A stretch of 64,000 bases of DNA, taken from positions 48,792,423-48,856,422 of the forward strand of contig CM033394.1 of NCBI GenBank assembly GCA_019426215.1, read 5' to 3'. Origin of the DNA: Buddleja alternifolia (lineage: Eukaryota > Streptophyta > Magnoliopsida > Lamiales > Scrophulariaceae). Positions within the stretch are counted from its first letter, which is position 1; each line of letters begins with the position of its first letter. The notes beneath the pieces were generated by a model. That model saw only the letters and a program-made list of their open reading frames with translations. It had not been told where the DNA came from and ran no database searches. Of this stretch, positions 11,803 to 23,000 are shown piece by piece. The translations under genes and the position numbers were made by a program.

Positions 11803-12036
11803 TGCAACCCCAGCGGAGTTGGTCGAGTAGCTGAGCCTTGTACCTTAGGGCATGGGTTCGATTCCTCTAAGAAAATGTCTATTGGCCCCTTTGCTTTGAA
11901 TTTGTCAGATATGGGCAACCTAGATTGGCTCATCTCTCTTATGTGGTTTGCAGGCAATTACACAATAGCGGGGTTTACCCAATACGCACCCTAAGAGTAG
12001 CGGCTGCGGGTTTTTCTTGTCATAAAAAAAGAAAAA
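11803..12036 (+). mobile_element. tRNA-derived SINE
   Basis: Has an RNA polymerase III internal promoter: a box A-like AGCGGAGTTGGTC at 11812-11824 and a perfect box B GGTTCGATTCC at 11855-11865. A non-coding body follows, with a 3' tail GGGTTTTTCTTGTCAT running into an A-rich end at 12024-12036. Candidate 7 bp flanking repeats AAATTGG lie just outside both ends. The region does not fold as a complete tRNA, so it is a SINE and not a tRNA gene. Confidence 0.8.
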
Positions 12037-12580
12037 TTGGACAAATTTGCCAATAAGATGTAGCCCTACTACTCTAGTAGTGGAACTGAGCCCAACATAT
12101 TGGTAGTTGTTAATTATTATAAATAAACTACATATTAATTTGTGTGTATTAACGGATGATTCATATTCACAATATAATTGATATATGTAATCGATTCTCT
12201 AAACGAAAAAATCCATATAAATTTGTTAAATCGTTGTCTTGATTTCAGCTTTGCATTAAATTATTTGAGTGGGATAAGTTTATACCAAGTCAAAATTGGA
12301 GGAAGAACTATAACAGTAGATAAACAAATACATAATTTCAATATTGCACGAGATAAGCAAGATTTTATTGAGTAATTATTATTTAATATAAAATGAAAAA
12401 GGCAAACAATTACAATAGCTAATTAACAAGAATGGATAAAAGCTTTGATTTGTCTTTCATGGTTTTTATTCATAGACTTTTTTCTTCACTGAATTTTGAA
12501 TTTTGACTCTCAAAATGTAGGATTATTTAGGATATGAAAAATATTAACCGTCAATTAATAAAATAGTTAATTGTGCCGAT
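12037..12580. other. AT-rich intergenic sequence
   Basis: No gene, RNA or well-defined repeat recognised between the two SINEs. A 65-codon frame at 12178-12375 shows no known similarity. Confidence 0.4.
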
Positions 12581-12720
12581 AAAGGTTAGTTCTACTGGTG
12601 AAGCTGAGGCTTCAAGATATTAGAGGTCTTGGGTTCTACTCCCACCGAAAGCGTGCGGACTTTTCTGTATTTTATAGTACGTAGTTGTTAGTTGATTGTA
12701 ACATTTGTTAATAAATTGTA
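12581..12720 (+). mobile_element. tRNA-derived SINE, second family
   Basis: Box A-like GGTTAGTTCTACTGGTG at 12584-12600 and box B-like GGTTCTACTCC at 12632-12642, spaced as in a tRNA. The body CACCGAAAGCGTGCGGAC and a TTG-rich 3' end (GTAGTTGTTAGTTGATTG) follow. The sequence differs from the SINE at 11803, so it belongs to another family. The 3' limit is approximate. Confidence 0.65.
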
Positions 12721-13925
12721 ATTTGTCATAATTTGATATTCAATTAAAAAATATTAAACAATTAATCGCAAATTATCACGTGATTCCTCTGTTTGGTTGG
12801 CGTCCAATATTGTTGACCTTAATTAACTAACACTAGATTCCTTCATTATAATAAATCGCTTAGCAACTTGTACTTCTATTGGCCAATGTATTATCGAGAT
12901 TCACGTTAATTAGCTCGTCAATACTTGTCCTACAGACGATAATCATGTAATCTAGTAATATTTAAGTATTTTTCAAAGTTCATGTAATTAGGCTCAATCT
13001 TGCAATATACTCAATAAAATATTACTATAAGTTTTGTTAAGAAAACAATGAAACAAGGTTCATGTACAAACTTAATCAATCCAACTTGGAAATAAATAAT
13101 TTAAGATTCTGTAAAATTGTTTATATATCATTTTATCATTATTATGAACAATTGGTAATATCAAGGTATGAAAAGGACAAAAGCCTATTCAACTTCACTA
13201 TTTTTAAATTGGGAATTGATGGCCAAATTTTGTCTATGTCAAACTAGTAACATGAAGTATTGGAAAGAAACATGCATGACTGTTTTTATAAGATCATCAA
13301 TTAATACATATATGATGCTTTATGTTATAAATATTAAATAGTAAATAATTGTTAGCATGCAACTTAAATGACAATTTTTCAAATATCAACTACTTACAAT
13401 TCTGAAAATAGATACGAACTCATATTCTAATAAAATTTGAAGTTCGGACTCAAAACTTGAGACATCAACTTGGTCGAAATGAAACAAGAAACTTTAAACG
13501 CTCGCAAATTTGAACCAACTTATTACTCCTCCATTTCCCCAAGTTAATACAAATGGCATAGTGTTTAGCGATTCCATCTTTTCCTAAATCAAGAACTTAA
13601 ATGTCATAAATCAAGAAATGTAAAATAAGATGAAGGAACTAATAGCCAAATAGTTTTTCTTTATCTTCCTAATTATATATTTGATCATCCCTATTCTATA
13701 TATACTTAACCAAAAAGAAAAGAAAAACTAATTAACACCATAAATCAAATGTATATTTAGCTTAGATAAACTTCACATTTAATTAACAAGAGCTATGAAA
13801 TCAAATAACACAAGACTAATTAATCAACAAATAACATCTAAATCAAAAAAAAAAAAAAAACTTGCCACCTATACAAAAATTCATAAGCGACTAGGAAATT
13901 TCATTAATTCAATTAAATTTAAATT
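12721..13925. other. AT-rich sequence downstream of the JINGUBANG-like gene
   Basis: Probably includes the 3' untranslated region of the minus-strand WD40 gene near 13850-13925. No coding region, RNA gene or distinct repeat was recognised. Confidence 0.4.
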
Positions 13926-15227
13926 CTATTCATAACCCTTAACACTTCCCACATCAACTTGCCACACCTTAATCTCCCCATCAAAGCTTCCACTAAACAC
14001 CTTAACACCGCCACCGCCACCGCCATCCGCTGCCGCCACCAACGACCTCACCGGAGCCCGATGTCCATCCAACACCGTCAAACAACAATACCTCCCATCA
14101 AACCCTCGCTGCCAAATCCTGATCGTCCGATCAGCTGATCCACTCAACAATAAATCACGAACATTAATCAAACACAAAATAGCCTTTGCATGTCCCCTCA
14201 ATGCACCCGTAACTACCATGTGATTAGCACTGTCTTCTCTCTCCCACACCAAAATGGATCTATCACACGACCCGGAAAACAAAACCGACCCGTCAAGATT
14301 CAGTGCTAATGCATTTACTGCGGATTTATGCTTCTCTAACGTAGCTATAAGTTCGTAGTTTTTACCCTCCTTTCTCCACGCTTTTATCCTCTTATCAGCC
14401 GAGCCCGTATATATGATCAATCCGTCGTTTGATATCGCTACGGCATTGATTGCGTCGTCGTGAGCTTTGTTAATTGATTGCACGCATTGGAAGTTCCGGG
14501 CTTGCCAGATTTTAATACTTTTATCCCACGATATTGAAATTATCGAGTTTTCGTCATTTCCACATGTCGTGAGCCCTGAAACGACGTCGTAATGCTCAAT
14601 CCATAGTTTTGACTTATGGCGACGGATTTTGACGTAGTTTTTAGGAAGAATGAATTTTCTCAAACGATCTTCAACAGTGGGGAGAGTGGCAATGAGTTTG
14701 TGATGTTTATCATCATGGTATAGTTTCCATACTCGAATTTTACAATCTTGATGGGCTGTGAAAATCATTCCGTCTCGAAAAGCGACGGATTTGACGGAGC
14801 CGGTGGAGACTTTCGCGACGGTAAAAGTGTCGATGAGGGTGTTGTTTATTGTTTCATAGACATTGATTTCGTTGCCTGAGGCGGCGTAGAGGAAGTTATT
14901 GTGTAGGGCTAGGAAATTGATGTGGGCGCGGCGAGTGGGGTGGAGGGAGGTGAGTAACACGGCGGTGGCGGAGGAAGTGGCGGCGGTTTCCGGCGAGAGG
15001 ATTAGGGTTTGGAGAGAGGGGACGGAGGGGAGGGTTAAGAGAGAGAGATTGCTTTGGATGCTGCTATTGGAGGAGGATGATGATGATGAAGAGTGTGTTT
15101 GGATGGAGGAGGAGGAGGAGGAGGTGGTGGTGGTGGTGTCGGAGAGTAGAGATTTTGGTGGAGATGGGGCGGCGGAGGCGGTAGAGGTGGCGGAGGAGCA
15201 TGTTGACAGCCATGATCGGAGCTTCAT
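13926..15227 (-). CDS. JGB: JINGUBANG-like WD40-repeat protein, single exon
   Basis: Intronless 433-residue protein. A Ser/Thr-rich N-terminal stretch of about 65 residues with poly-Ser and poly-Thr runs is followed by seven WD40 blades that should form a beta propeller. Clear blades include VAFRDGMIFTAHQDCKIRVW, SIISISWDKSIKIW, IIYTGSADKRIKAW, VLFSGSCDRSILVW, LLLSGSADRTIRIW and KVFSGSFDGEIKVW. The long loop LPTVEDRLRKFILPKNYVKI and the VRRHK/IEHYDVVSGL block between blades are typical of plant JINGUBANG proteins, whose Arabidopsis founder restrains pollen germination in wet conditions. The start is the first ATG (MKLRSWL). A (CT)n(AT)n compound microsatellite ends about 10 bases upstream of the ATG. 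WD40 is certain; which JGB paralogue this is remains open. Confidence 0.93.
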   Translation of the reverse strand: MKLRSWLSTCSSATSTASAAPSPPKSLLSDTTTTTSSSSSSIQTHSSSSSSSSNSSIQSNLSLLTLPSVPSLQTLILSPETAATSSATAVLLTSLHPTRRAHINFLALHNNFLYAASGNEINVYETINNTLIDTFTVAKVSTGSVKSVAFRDGMIFTAHQDCKIRVWKLYHDDKHHKLIATLPTVEDRLRKFILPKNYVKIRRHKSKLWIEHYDVVSGLTTCGNDENSIISISWDKSIKIWQARNFQCVQSINKAHDDAINAVAISNDGLIIYTGSADKRIKAWRKEGKNYELIATLEKHKSAVNALALNLDGSVLFSGSCDRSILVWEREDSANHMVVTGALRGHAKAILCLINVRDLLLSGSADRTIRIWQRGFDGRYCCLTVLDGHRAPVRSLVAAADGGGGGGVKVFSGSFDGEIKVWQVDVGSVKGYE

Positions 15228-15237
15228 TGCTGCCGGC

Positions 15238-15294
<57 letters not shown>
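15238..15294. repeat. Compound (AT)n(AG)n microsatellite in the JGB 5' leader
   Basis: About 13 AT units (15238-15265) followed directly by about 15 AG units (15265-15294). Read on the gene's strand it is (CT)n then (AT)n, ending about 10 bases before the start codon. Pyrimidine-rich tracts are frequent in plant 5' leaders; length variation here could affect expression. Confidence 0.9.
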
Positions 15295-15298
<4 letters not shown>

Positions 15299-15340
15299 AT
15301 TGAGTTAAAAGAGAGGCTAAGGGGAAGAGAAGAAGAGGTT

Positions 15341-15350
15341 ATTATATATA
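15341..15350 (-). promoter_or_regulatory. Candidate TATA box of the JGB-like gene
   Basis: TATATATAAT on the minus strand, about 115 bases upstream of the start codon, leaving room for a short CT-rich leader. Position and sequence fit; no other evidence. Confidence 0.5.
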
Positions 15351-15632
15351 CTCGATAGATAGAAAAATGAGTATTTGAGTATGGTTGTGTGAGATTGGAG
15401 GGACACTTGCAAGAAGAAAATTATATTTTTTCAACAAGTTGTTCATTTTCATTTGTTTAATTTTTGTTCCAAAGTTTTGAGTGGACAATATATGTAAATA
15501 ATATACATACAATTAATATATATGGAGGGGGAATGATATTAGGGCTCCATAAATTACTATAGGAGCTCCACTTTTCTTTCTCTTTCTATGCGAATGATAA
15601 TAGTACCCATTTATCTAAAAAAATCAAGAGTG

Positions 15633-15780
15633 ATGCTATATACCACTTTTTATATATTATCGATTTTTCACTCCCCCTGCTTTTGGCAAGAAATCATTTT
15701 CAATTAATTGATTTTAATGAATTTAATACATCTATACTTTCTAAATCAAGGGAAGGTGAAAAATCGGTGGTATATAGCAT
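15633..15780. repeat. Small foldback element
   Basis: Terminal arms ATGCTATATACCAC (15633-15646) and GTGGTATATAGCAT (15767-15780) are perfect 14 bp inverted repeats. Further inside, CGATTTTTCAC and GTGAAAAATCG pair as well. The 148 bp size and non-coding core suggest a MITE. Confidence 0.7.
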
Positions 15781-16153
15781 TTTCCAAAAATCAATTGCTA
15801 GCAAATTAAAAAAAATAAATGTTCCTTTTAATAATCTATTCATATTTCGCAATAATTTATTCAAATAATTGCTTGAAGAATGCATAATTGGACAATACGT
15901 GCATGTACACAAACACAACTATCAGTTTAAGAACATAATATAATTACGTAAAGAACAATTTATTATTATTATTATTGTTATTATTATTATTCACCATTGC
16001 GCATGTATATATTATGTATATTCTTAGCGTGTGTAGTTGTTCTCGTGAGATTGAGATCAAAATATGATGCTTTTCTAAAGTAGGTAATATTTATCCCAAA
16101 GCGTTGAACAAATAAAATAAAAAAAGGTGAAGAAAACCATGCTAATTAAAGGA

Positions 16154-16272
16154 TTAGGGGAGCAATCTTCCGCGGCATTCAAAGAATTAACATTAATATA
16201 CCATACTATTTAAAGGATGGATTTAGGGGAGCAATCTTCCGCGGCATTCAAAGAATTAATATTAATATACAT
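16154..16272. repeat. Direct repeat of about 48 bp
   Basis: The block beginning TTAGGGGAGCAATCTTCCGC and ending TTAATATAC occurs at about 16154-16202 and again at about 16225-16272 with one or two differences. Recent local duplication in non-coding DNA. Confidence 0.8.
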
Positions 16273-16482
16273 ATATATATATATAGAAAATATTATATTC
16301 ATTGAATATGTATATATAAGTTTAAATACAGTCAAAAAAAATTATGTAAAGTAAACAAAATTGTCAAATGGTTAAAGATGCATGGAAAGAATCGGCCAAG
16401 TCAAGCAACAGCATGTCCACTTGATCATTGCTTTTTCCAGGTTCACCTTTTAGTAGGAAATTGACCACATATTCTTAAGTTT

Positions 16483-16935
16483 GTCCAAATTTCATTTTTC
16501 GTCCCGTTAATGGGCACGAGTACAGATTTAATCCATCGATTTATGAAAGTCTTATATTGAGTCTCATAAATTAAAGTCTCATTTGGTCCCAACCGAACAT
16601 TTCGTCTAAAACTTAACGGTCAACTCCGTTAGTCAACATTTTGACCGACTTTTTGGGGAAATTTTGTGCTTGAATGACACGTGATATCAAATGAAAACAT
16701 CGTGATATTGAATATAATCCATGCGTGAATGCATTTACGAGTGAATTTCGGCCCAAAAATGGATCAAAATATTGACTAACGAAGTTGATCGTTAAGTTTT
16801 TTGGACGGAATATTCAGTTGGGACCAAAAGTGATAAGTTTTAGAATTTATGGGACTCAATGTGAGACTTTCATAAAGCGGGGGAATAAATGTGTACTCGT
16901 GCACACTTACGGGACAAAAAATGAGATTAGCCCTT
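16483..16935. mobile_element. Long-TIR foldback element, Mutator-like MITE candidate
   Basis: About 450 bp, with arms of roughly 170 bp that are imperfect inverted copies. Left arm markers: CATTTTTCGTCCCG, GGCACGAGTACAGATTTA, AACTTAACGGTCAACTC; the right arm holds their reverse complements. Flanked by TTAAGTTT at 16475-16482 and 16936-16943. Long arms with a short duplication of about 8-9 bp resemble non-autonomous MULEs. Related copies lie near 17636-18258 and 29805-30300. Confidence 0.75.
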
Positions 16936-17635
16936 TTAAGTTTAGTGAAATATACGTTTTCTGAATGAATTTTAGGCTCTATCCGGATGAGAAATTTTCT
17001 GATAGAAATATCATTATGATGATATAAGTTTCCAAAAGTTGTAATATTCCATCTCGTTATGATTATATTTTAGACTAAAAATGTACTTTTATTTATACTT
17101 TTCATTGTTCATAGTATAAACATCGATGTGTGATGATAAAATATAACACTCTGATTAATTATTAATGACCAGGGCACCTTTTCGTGAATTTCAAAATACG
17201 TCAGCAAGTTGAACCATCACAATCTCGAAAGTCGAGTTGGGCCATCCGAATCCATACTGAATTGGGCTCGGCCCGAGCCCTTACGTGCACGACTAAAGAA
17301 GAGCATGGGACCCTCTCAGATAACGACAAGTGTTCTGATCTCCTTGAACGCAGCGCTACCAACCTAAACATAAGGATCTAGCTCATTGTATTTATGTTGT
17401 ATTTCCTCTACTTTTTGCCTATTGCATTGGCAGCCAAACTTTAAAATCTTTATATTTACACCCAGATTGGATAATATATTATATTTTTTTTGACAATACG
17501 ACTTAATTATCGGTACTCATACAAGTCTCATTCCTAAGTGACGCACACTTATTTGGCTTTGCATGAAATTATTTTGGCATTTAACAAAATGTTTGCCGTC
17601 TTTGAAGCAATACCCTTATAGGGAAAATCACATTT
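16936..17635. other. Intergenic sequence between two foldback elements
   Basis: A short GC-richer stretch at 17185-17380 gives a 65-codon open frame with no recognised similarity. The rest is AT-rich and unassigned. Confidence 0.4.
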
Positions 17636-18258
17636 TTTAGCTCACAACTTTGCTCTATTTCAATGTTGATCTCATTTGTTATGAAGTTTCACATTTAATT
17701 TTATAACTTTTTAAATATCTCAAACGTATTTAGTCCCAATCGAAATTTCCGTCCAAAACTTAACGGTCAATGTCACATGCTTTTGTTAGTCAATATTTTA
17801 ATTGATTTTTTGGGAAGAATTCATGGGCATGTGACACGTGATATGGAATAGACATTGTAATATTGGGTACATTCACACGCGAATTCTCCCCAAAAAATCA
17901 GCCAAAAATATTGACTAACAGAGTATATGAGTTTAATATAGGTGAACTTTGTTCAATATTTTAATTTTTTATGAAGTTTTTGATTCTTTAATCTAGCTTG
18001 TTTGTATTAATATTTTGTGCTAAACATAACTTTTATCTTTGTCAATTCATCAGTCAGATTTAGTTGATAAGAATTTTACTATTTTTTCACTAATATCCTT
18101 AAAATGTATTTTTTAGTTTAGTTATTGGATGCAAATGTTAGTTGGGACTAAACACAAGACATTTGAAAAGTTGTGGGACTAAATGTGAGATTTTGTAACG
18201 AATGAGATCAAATTGAACTAGGGCAAAATTATGGGATGAGATATGCAATTTTTTCGCC
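17636..18258. mobile_element. Second copy of the long-TIR foldback family, with internal extra sequence
   Basis: Shares with the 16483 copy, in the same order, TTTAGTCCCAATCGAAATTTCCG, AAAACTTAACGGTCAA, GTGACACGTGATAT and ATTGACTAACAGAGT, then right-arm blocks GGGACTAAATGTGAGATTTT and GGGATGAGATATGC. Between about 17930 and 18130 it contains unrelated AT-rich sequence, so the arms are further apart. Ends are approximate. Confidence 0.65.
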
Positions 18259-20074
18259 CATTATAGATAAATAATTATACCGAAGATGTCGTGTTTAACT
18301 TTAAAGGGTGCAAACAAAAACGGAATTTTTGACGGGGTAGCCAAATAACACGACAGAAGCATCAAAACAACATTAATCTCAACATCAAACATTAATTAGT
18401 AATGTACAAACTTAATTGGGAATTATGGAAGTTATTTGTCTTAGTCAAGAACTAGAAAAGGTGAATAAGAAAACAAACTAAAAGTGCAGTTTATGATCAT
18501 TTTGTTTCTTGGATTAACCGTTACGACGGTTGTATATGACGATATCACCCATCTATATATATATATATATATATGTGGTAATAATACATTGTTTTAAGTC
18601 TTGACCGAGTTAGATGTAGTTCGGATCCTATGTCATGATACGCCCTAAGTTAGGCATACGATCAAAGACCAAAATACTGTCATTATATCAAGAAGATTAC
18701 AATTAAGCTTAGGATCTATGTATTTTTCATGGGTCGGGGCGAGTCGGGTATGACTCATGACCCGGCTCCAACAACCCTAATACTACTTGTAGGATCATGA
18801 CATGTGACATCATCTCTATGAACTATATGTTCATCTTATGTCTGTACGCTATAGAATATCTCCACCCCAAGTTATAACATGAAACGGGGGAGACTTATCT
18901 ACTCTCAATTCCTAAATACTTTGATATTCTCCTACTGAATATCTAAGACAATTCTAGTGATCTTATTCTATAGATTCAATGTAAGTCCCAGCTATAAATT
19001 GGAGCACATTCTAGTACGACTCGAATAAGTACAACCCTATATACATGATCCAAACGGATACAGCCCACAAATACGATCCAAACGTATACAACCTAATAGA
19101 TTTGACTTGAACCTTTGAACTACGTAAAACTTGATCCTCCAATACGATATGTAGCTAGGAAGCTTGTTCGAGTGTCCAAGTGTTGTCCACAATATCATTA
19201 TTTTGGATCATACCAGACCCATTGCTCCTTCTGTGTTGGTTCGTTCACTTGAAGAAAAACAACCCAAATCACTATGTTTTAAAATTGACATTTTATCTCA
19301 TATTTCATTTCTCATATGCACGCCACTTGTATATACTTCTCTCTTCAATATACAAGCTGATCTAAATTTTATATGCATATCATGTGTATATAAATAGAAT
19401 ACAAGATAAAAACACAAATTTATAATAGAGATTCCGAAATGGAGTAGATGACCATTGATCTCAGCTAAGTGTCCATTGTGGTCGTGACAAGTGGCATCCT
19501 CGAGATGGACTGGCATATCCGAAAGCCATAAATACCCGGTTCCTTTTACCAAACCATATATGTATATTTGATCGAGATCTTATTAACTTTACTGCAAATT
19601 GTACCAATCTACTTAATCGTTGGAAGATCGTCATTGAGAGCCAACCTAGTGAAGCTAAGGAGCATGTAATTGGAGGGGTGGTTAGGATTGTGAAGAAATA
19701 GAAAGTTGTGATGTGAATAAAAAATTAAAAATTCTCTCCTTCATCATACGAACCACTCAGTTTATACTTTTCACAGATTTATGCGTATAATGAGAAGTGT
19801 TATATAGTTATGTTACAGAGTATCTGGACTAACAAACAACACAGATATAGAATTATTACATGGCCCTCCAAGCATATGTCGGAGTTCTTGAGGACAATCA
19901 AAGTAAAAGACAGATTCGGGGGGCTTCAAAGTTTGTTCTTGCCTCGACCAAACCATAATACGACTAACTTTGATTAGAAAGCGTCAACGTTTAATCACGT
20001 GTTTGGACCTCAGATTTTGGTGAGGACAAAGGAAAAAGGAAAAATATCAAACAATAAAACATATACATATAATC
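18259..20074. other. Intergenic sequence downstream of the ABCB gene
   Basis: Includes a TA microsatellite at 18553-18576. A block at 18600-19160 has a tandemly repeated motif GATCCAAACGNATACA near 19050-19095 and may be a degraded transposable element. The 3' end of the ABCB gene lies near 20074. No coding region recognised. Confidence 0.4.
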
Positions 20075-23000
20075 TTAGGGTGTTGAATGCTGTAACTTGA
20101 TTAAGGAATAGTATGAACCATGATCTCCAAGTGCAAGTAACTCAGAATGTAATCCTTCTTCCACAATCTTTCCATGTTTAATAACCGCGATGGAATCAGC
20201 CATTTGGATAGTAGATAACCGGTGCGCAACTATTACGCAAGTTCGCCCGACCATCATTTTGTCCAATGATTCGTGGACTAAATTCTCAGACATACTATCA
20301 AGGGAACTTGTTGCCTCGTCCAGAAGGAGGATCGATGGATTTTTAAGTATCGCACGTGCAAGTGCTATCCTTTGCTTTTGTCCTCCTGATAGCTGAACTC
20401 CTCTTTCTCCACAGTTTGTTTCGTATCCATCCTTCATTGAACTGCACAAGACACGCGATATATTAGTATTTGAACACGAGAACGAAGAACATGAAGTTGA
20501 AATCAATATAAAGATATTTCTGTGGTTCACCCAAATTAGGCGCGAATGAGAAAATACACTAAAGAAGAGGTACACGGAAGTACGCTGTTCAAAATAAAAA
20601 CTCTATTTCCTAAAATGAATTTTGCTTCTGTAAATTACACAGACACCCCAAGCGTGAGTATCATAACTACAAAAGATGCATAGAGGTTTGAAAAATTACA
20701 ATACTTCCTCCAAAAGCAGATTACAATTTCTCCGTGAGAACTTAAATCTGATAGGAGGTGTCTTGGTAATTTGCAAAAACTCACGGGTCAAGGTAATTAA
20801 TAAGTATGGAGGTTTTGCATGTAACCATCTTTTCTTTTTCTTTCAAAATACCATCGGACTTAAAAGTTATAGTGTGACTTCACTAACTCTCATTCACTAC
20901 TTTTTAGGGCAGTACTGCAAAGATACTCAAAACAATAACTTTTCGAACTATCACCTAAAACTCCTATCCAGTTTGAATTTAATACATAATATTGGATGGA
21001 GATACTACAACATTACGCCTCTCAAAAACACTCATAAACCGGTCTGACCTCTGGGGCTTGGACTTTAGGACATACTATAAAAAGAGCTCTATTGTTGCAA
21101 AAATAATTTTCAAGTAGTGGTGAGATAGTACGATACCTTATAAATTCATGAGCATTTGCTAGTACTGCAGCTTCCATGATTTCAGCTTCGGTGGCGCCAT
21201 CTCTACCGTAAACTATATTTTCATAGATGGTTCCAGCGAAAAGAGCTGGTTCTTGGCTCACCAGTGCAATATGTGATCTCAACTCTCTCAAATTATAGCT
21301 CTTAATATCATAATCATCTATAAGAATCGATCCCTTTATCGGATCATAAAATCTTTCGATCAAACCAATGACAGTGGATTTCCCTGAACCGCTTTCTCCC
21401 ACAAGTGCCATTGTCTTTCCAGCTTCAATCTTGAGACTAAGACCCTCGAATATCATTTGTTCAGGCCTTGATGGATATGAAAAGAAAACATTGTTGAATT
21501 CTATCTTGCCTTTTAGATTTAATTCTCTACCTCCGAGCCCTTCTGGGCCGTCCGGTTCAATTTTGGTTTTTCGATCAAGAATTGCAAAAATGGATTTTAC
21601 TGCATCACCACCTTTAGATATATCAGATGTCATAGTTCCTGCATCAGCAATTGTCTTTCCAGTGCTCATCATTATGAAGAAAACTAAAAAAACCTCTTTT
21701 GAGCTAACTATTCCCTTGCTCATTAACGTCCCACCATACCAAAATGTCAAAGCTACAGCAGACACTGTTAAGAATTGGGAAGTAAACAATCCAAATCCAG
21801 AAATCCATGATTGTTTTACGCTCTCTTTTCGCGGGTTTTTCAGGGTTTCTTCAAATAGGCTGAGAATTCTCTTTTGTGAAGAGAATACAGTAATAGTTCT
21901 GTGGTTCACTACTGCTTCACTTGCTAATTGGCTTCCTTCATTTTGTGCTTCTTGAGCATTTTCAGACATTTGTTTCATCAAAACGGTTTTCAAGTAAAAG
22001 CTGGCGATAATCAACGGCTGTATTGCAATTATCACAATTGCAACTTCCCATCCAACAATCAACCCAAGGGTAAAGGACAGAAAAGCGTTAGCGAATACCT
22101 GAAGAAGTAACGACATGCGATCCCCTACAAGACACCTCACCGTATTGGCTTCGGTGGAGAGACGGGCACAAATTGCAGCGCTTGTGTTTTCGTCTTGATC
22201 AAACCACCCGATCTCGAAAGTGAGCACTTTTTCAAGAACCCTTTGGCGTATACGGTTGACCAAGCGTTCTCCCATGATAGCGAAGTTGTAGTGCTGAAGT
22301 AGATTAGAAATGAATGTGATGGCGCCAATAGTTAAAAATATTATGCTATAAAATCTTGTATTCGACTTTACTTTTGAGCTTTCTTCTATAAAGTAAGCAG
22401 AAACAAGAGCTCCCATGTAATAAGCATTCACTGGCTGGACCGCCCCGAATAAAAGAGCTCCCACACAACCAAGCAAAGCCCTTTTCCACTCTGGTGCATT
22501 CATTTCAAGTAAGCGCCATTGTGAAGGACTTTGAGACAAAGAATCTTTTTTATCTGATCTTTCATCCCTTTCGTAATGAGTGCTGAACGAAAAGGGACTG
22601 TTTTGAATTGATGAAAGTAAACTTAACTGTGAAGCAGGACTATTCTGCACGCTTGATCTTGTTTCCTCCGGTGAGGCCTCATTGTGCACCGCTGATTTCT
22701 GCAATCTTGCCATTCGACTATAAATCCCATTATTCATTCGCATCAGCTCATCGTGGGGCCCTGATTCAACGACAAGCCCTGATTCAAGAACCATTATGTT
22801 ATCAACGTTGCGGATTGAAGAAAGACGGTGAGCAATGAGTATCGCAGTCCTGCCTTGTGAAGCTTGATCGATGGCCTCTTGTACTATGCTTTCGGATTGT
22901 GCATCTAAAGCACTTGTAGCTTCATCAAGCAAAAGGATTCTTGGATCTCTAACCAATGCTCTTGCTATAGCAATCCTTTGCTTTTGGCCTCCAGATAATT

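Larger units (their letters stand above)
15351..16482. other. Intergenic sequence with a foldback and a direct repeat
   Basis: No gene. Includes an upstream flank of the JGB-like gene, an ATT-trinucleotide tract at 15960-15990, and the foldback and duplicated block listed separately. Confidence 0.5.

Noticed and set aside
11812..11880. tRNA gene suggested by box A and box B
   Set aside because: No complete cloverleaf can be drawn and the body extends to an A-rich tail, so it is a SINE.
14899..15297. 132-codon open frame on the plus strand across the JGB-like gene
   Set aside because: Antisense shadow of the WD40 coding sequence; its Glu/Val runs and its end come from the Ser/Thr codons and the microsatellite on the other strand.
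21368..21955. 195-codon plus-strand frame inside the ABCB gene
   Set aside because: Lies wholly antisense to the conserved NBD2/TMD2 exon and has no similarity of its own.
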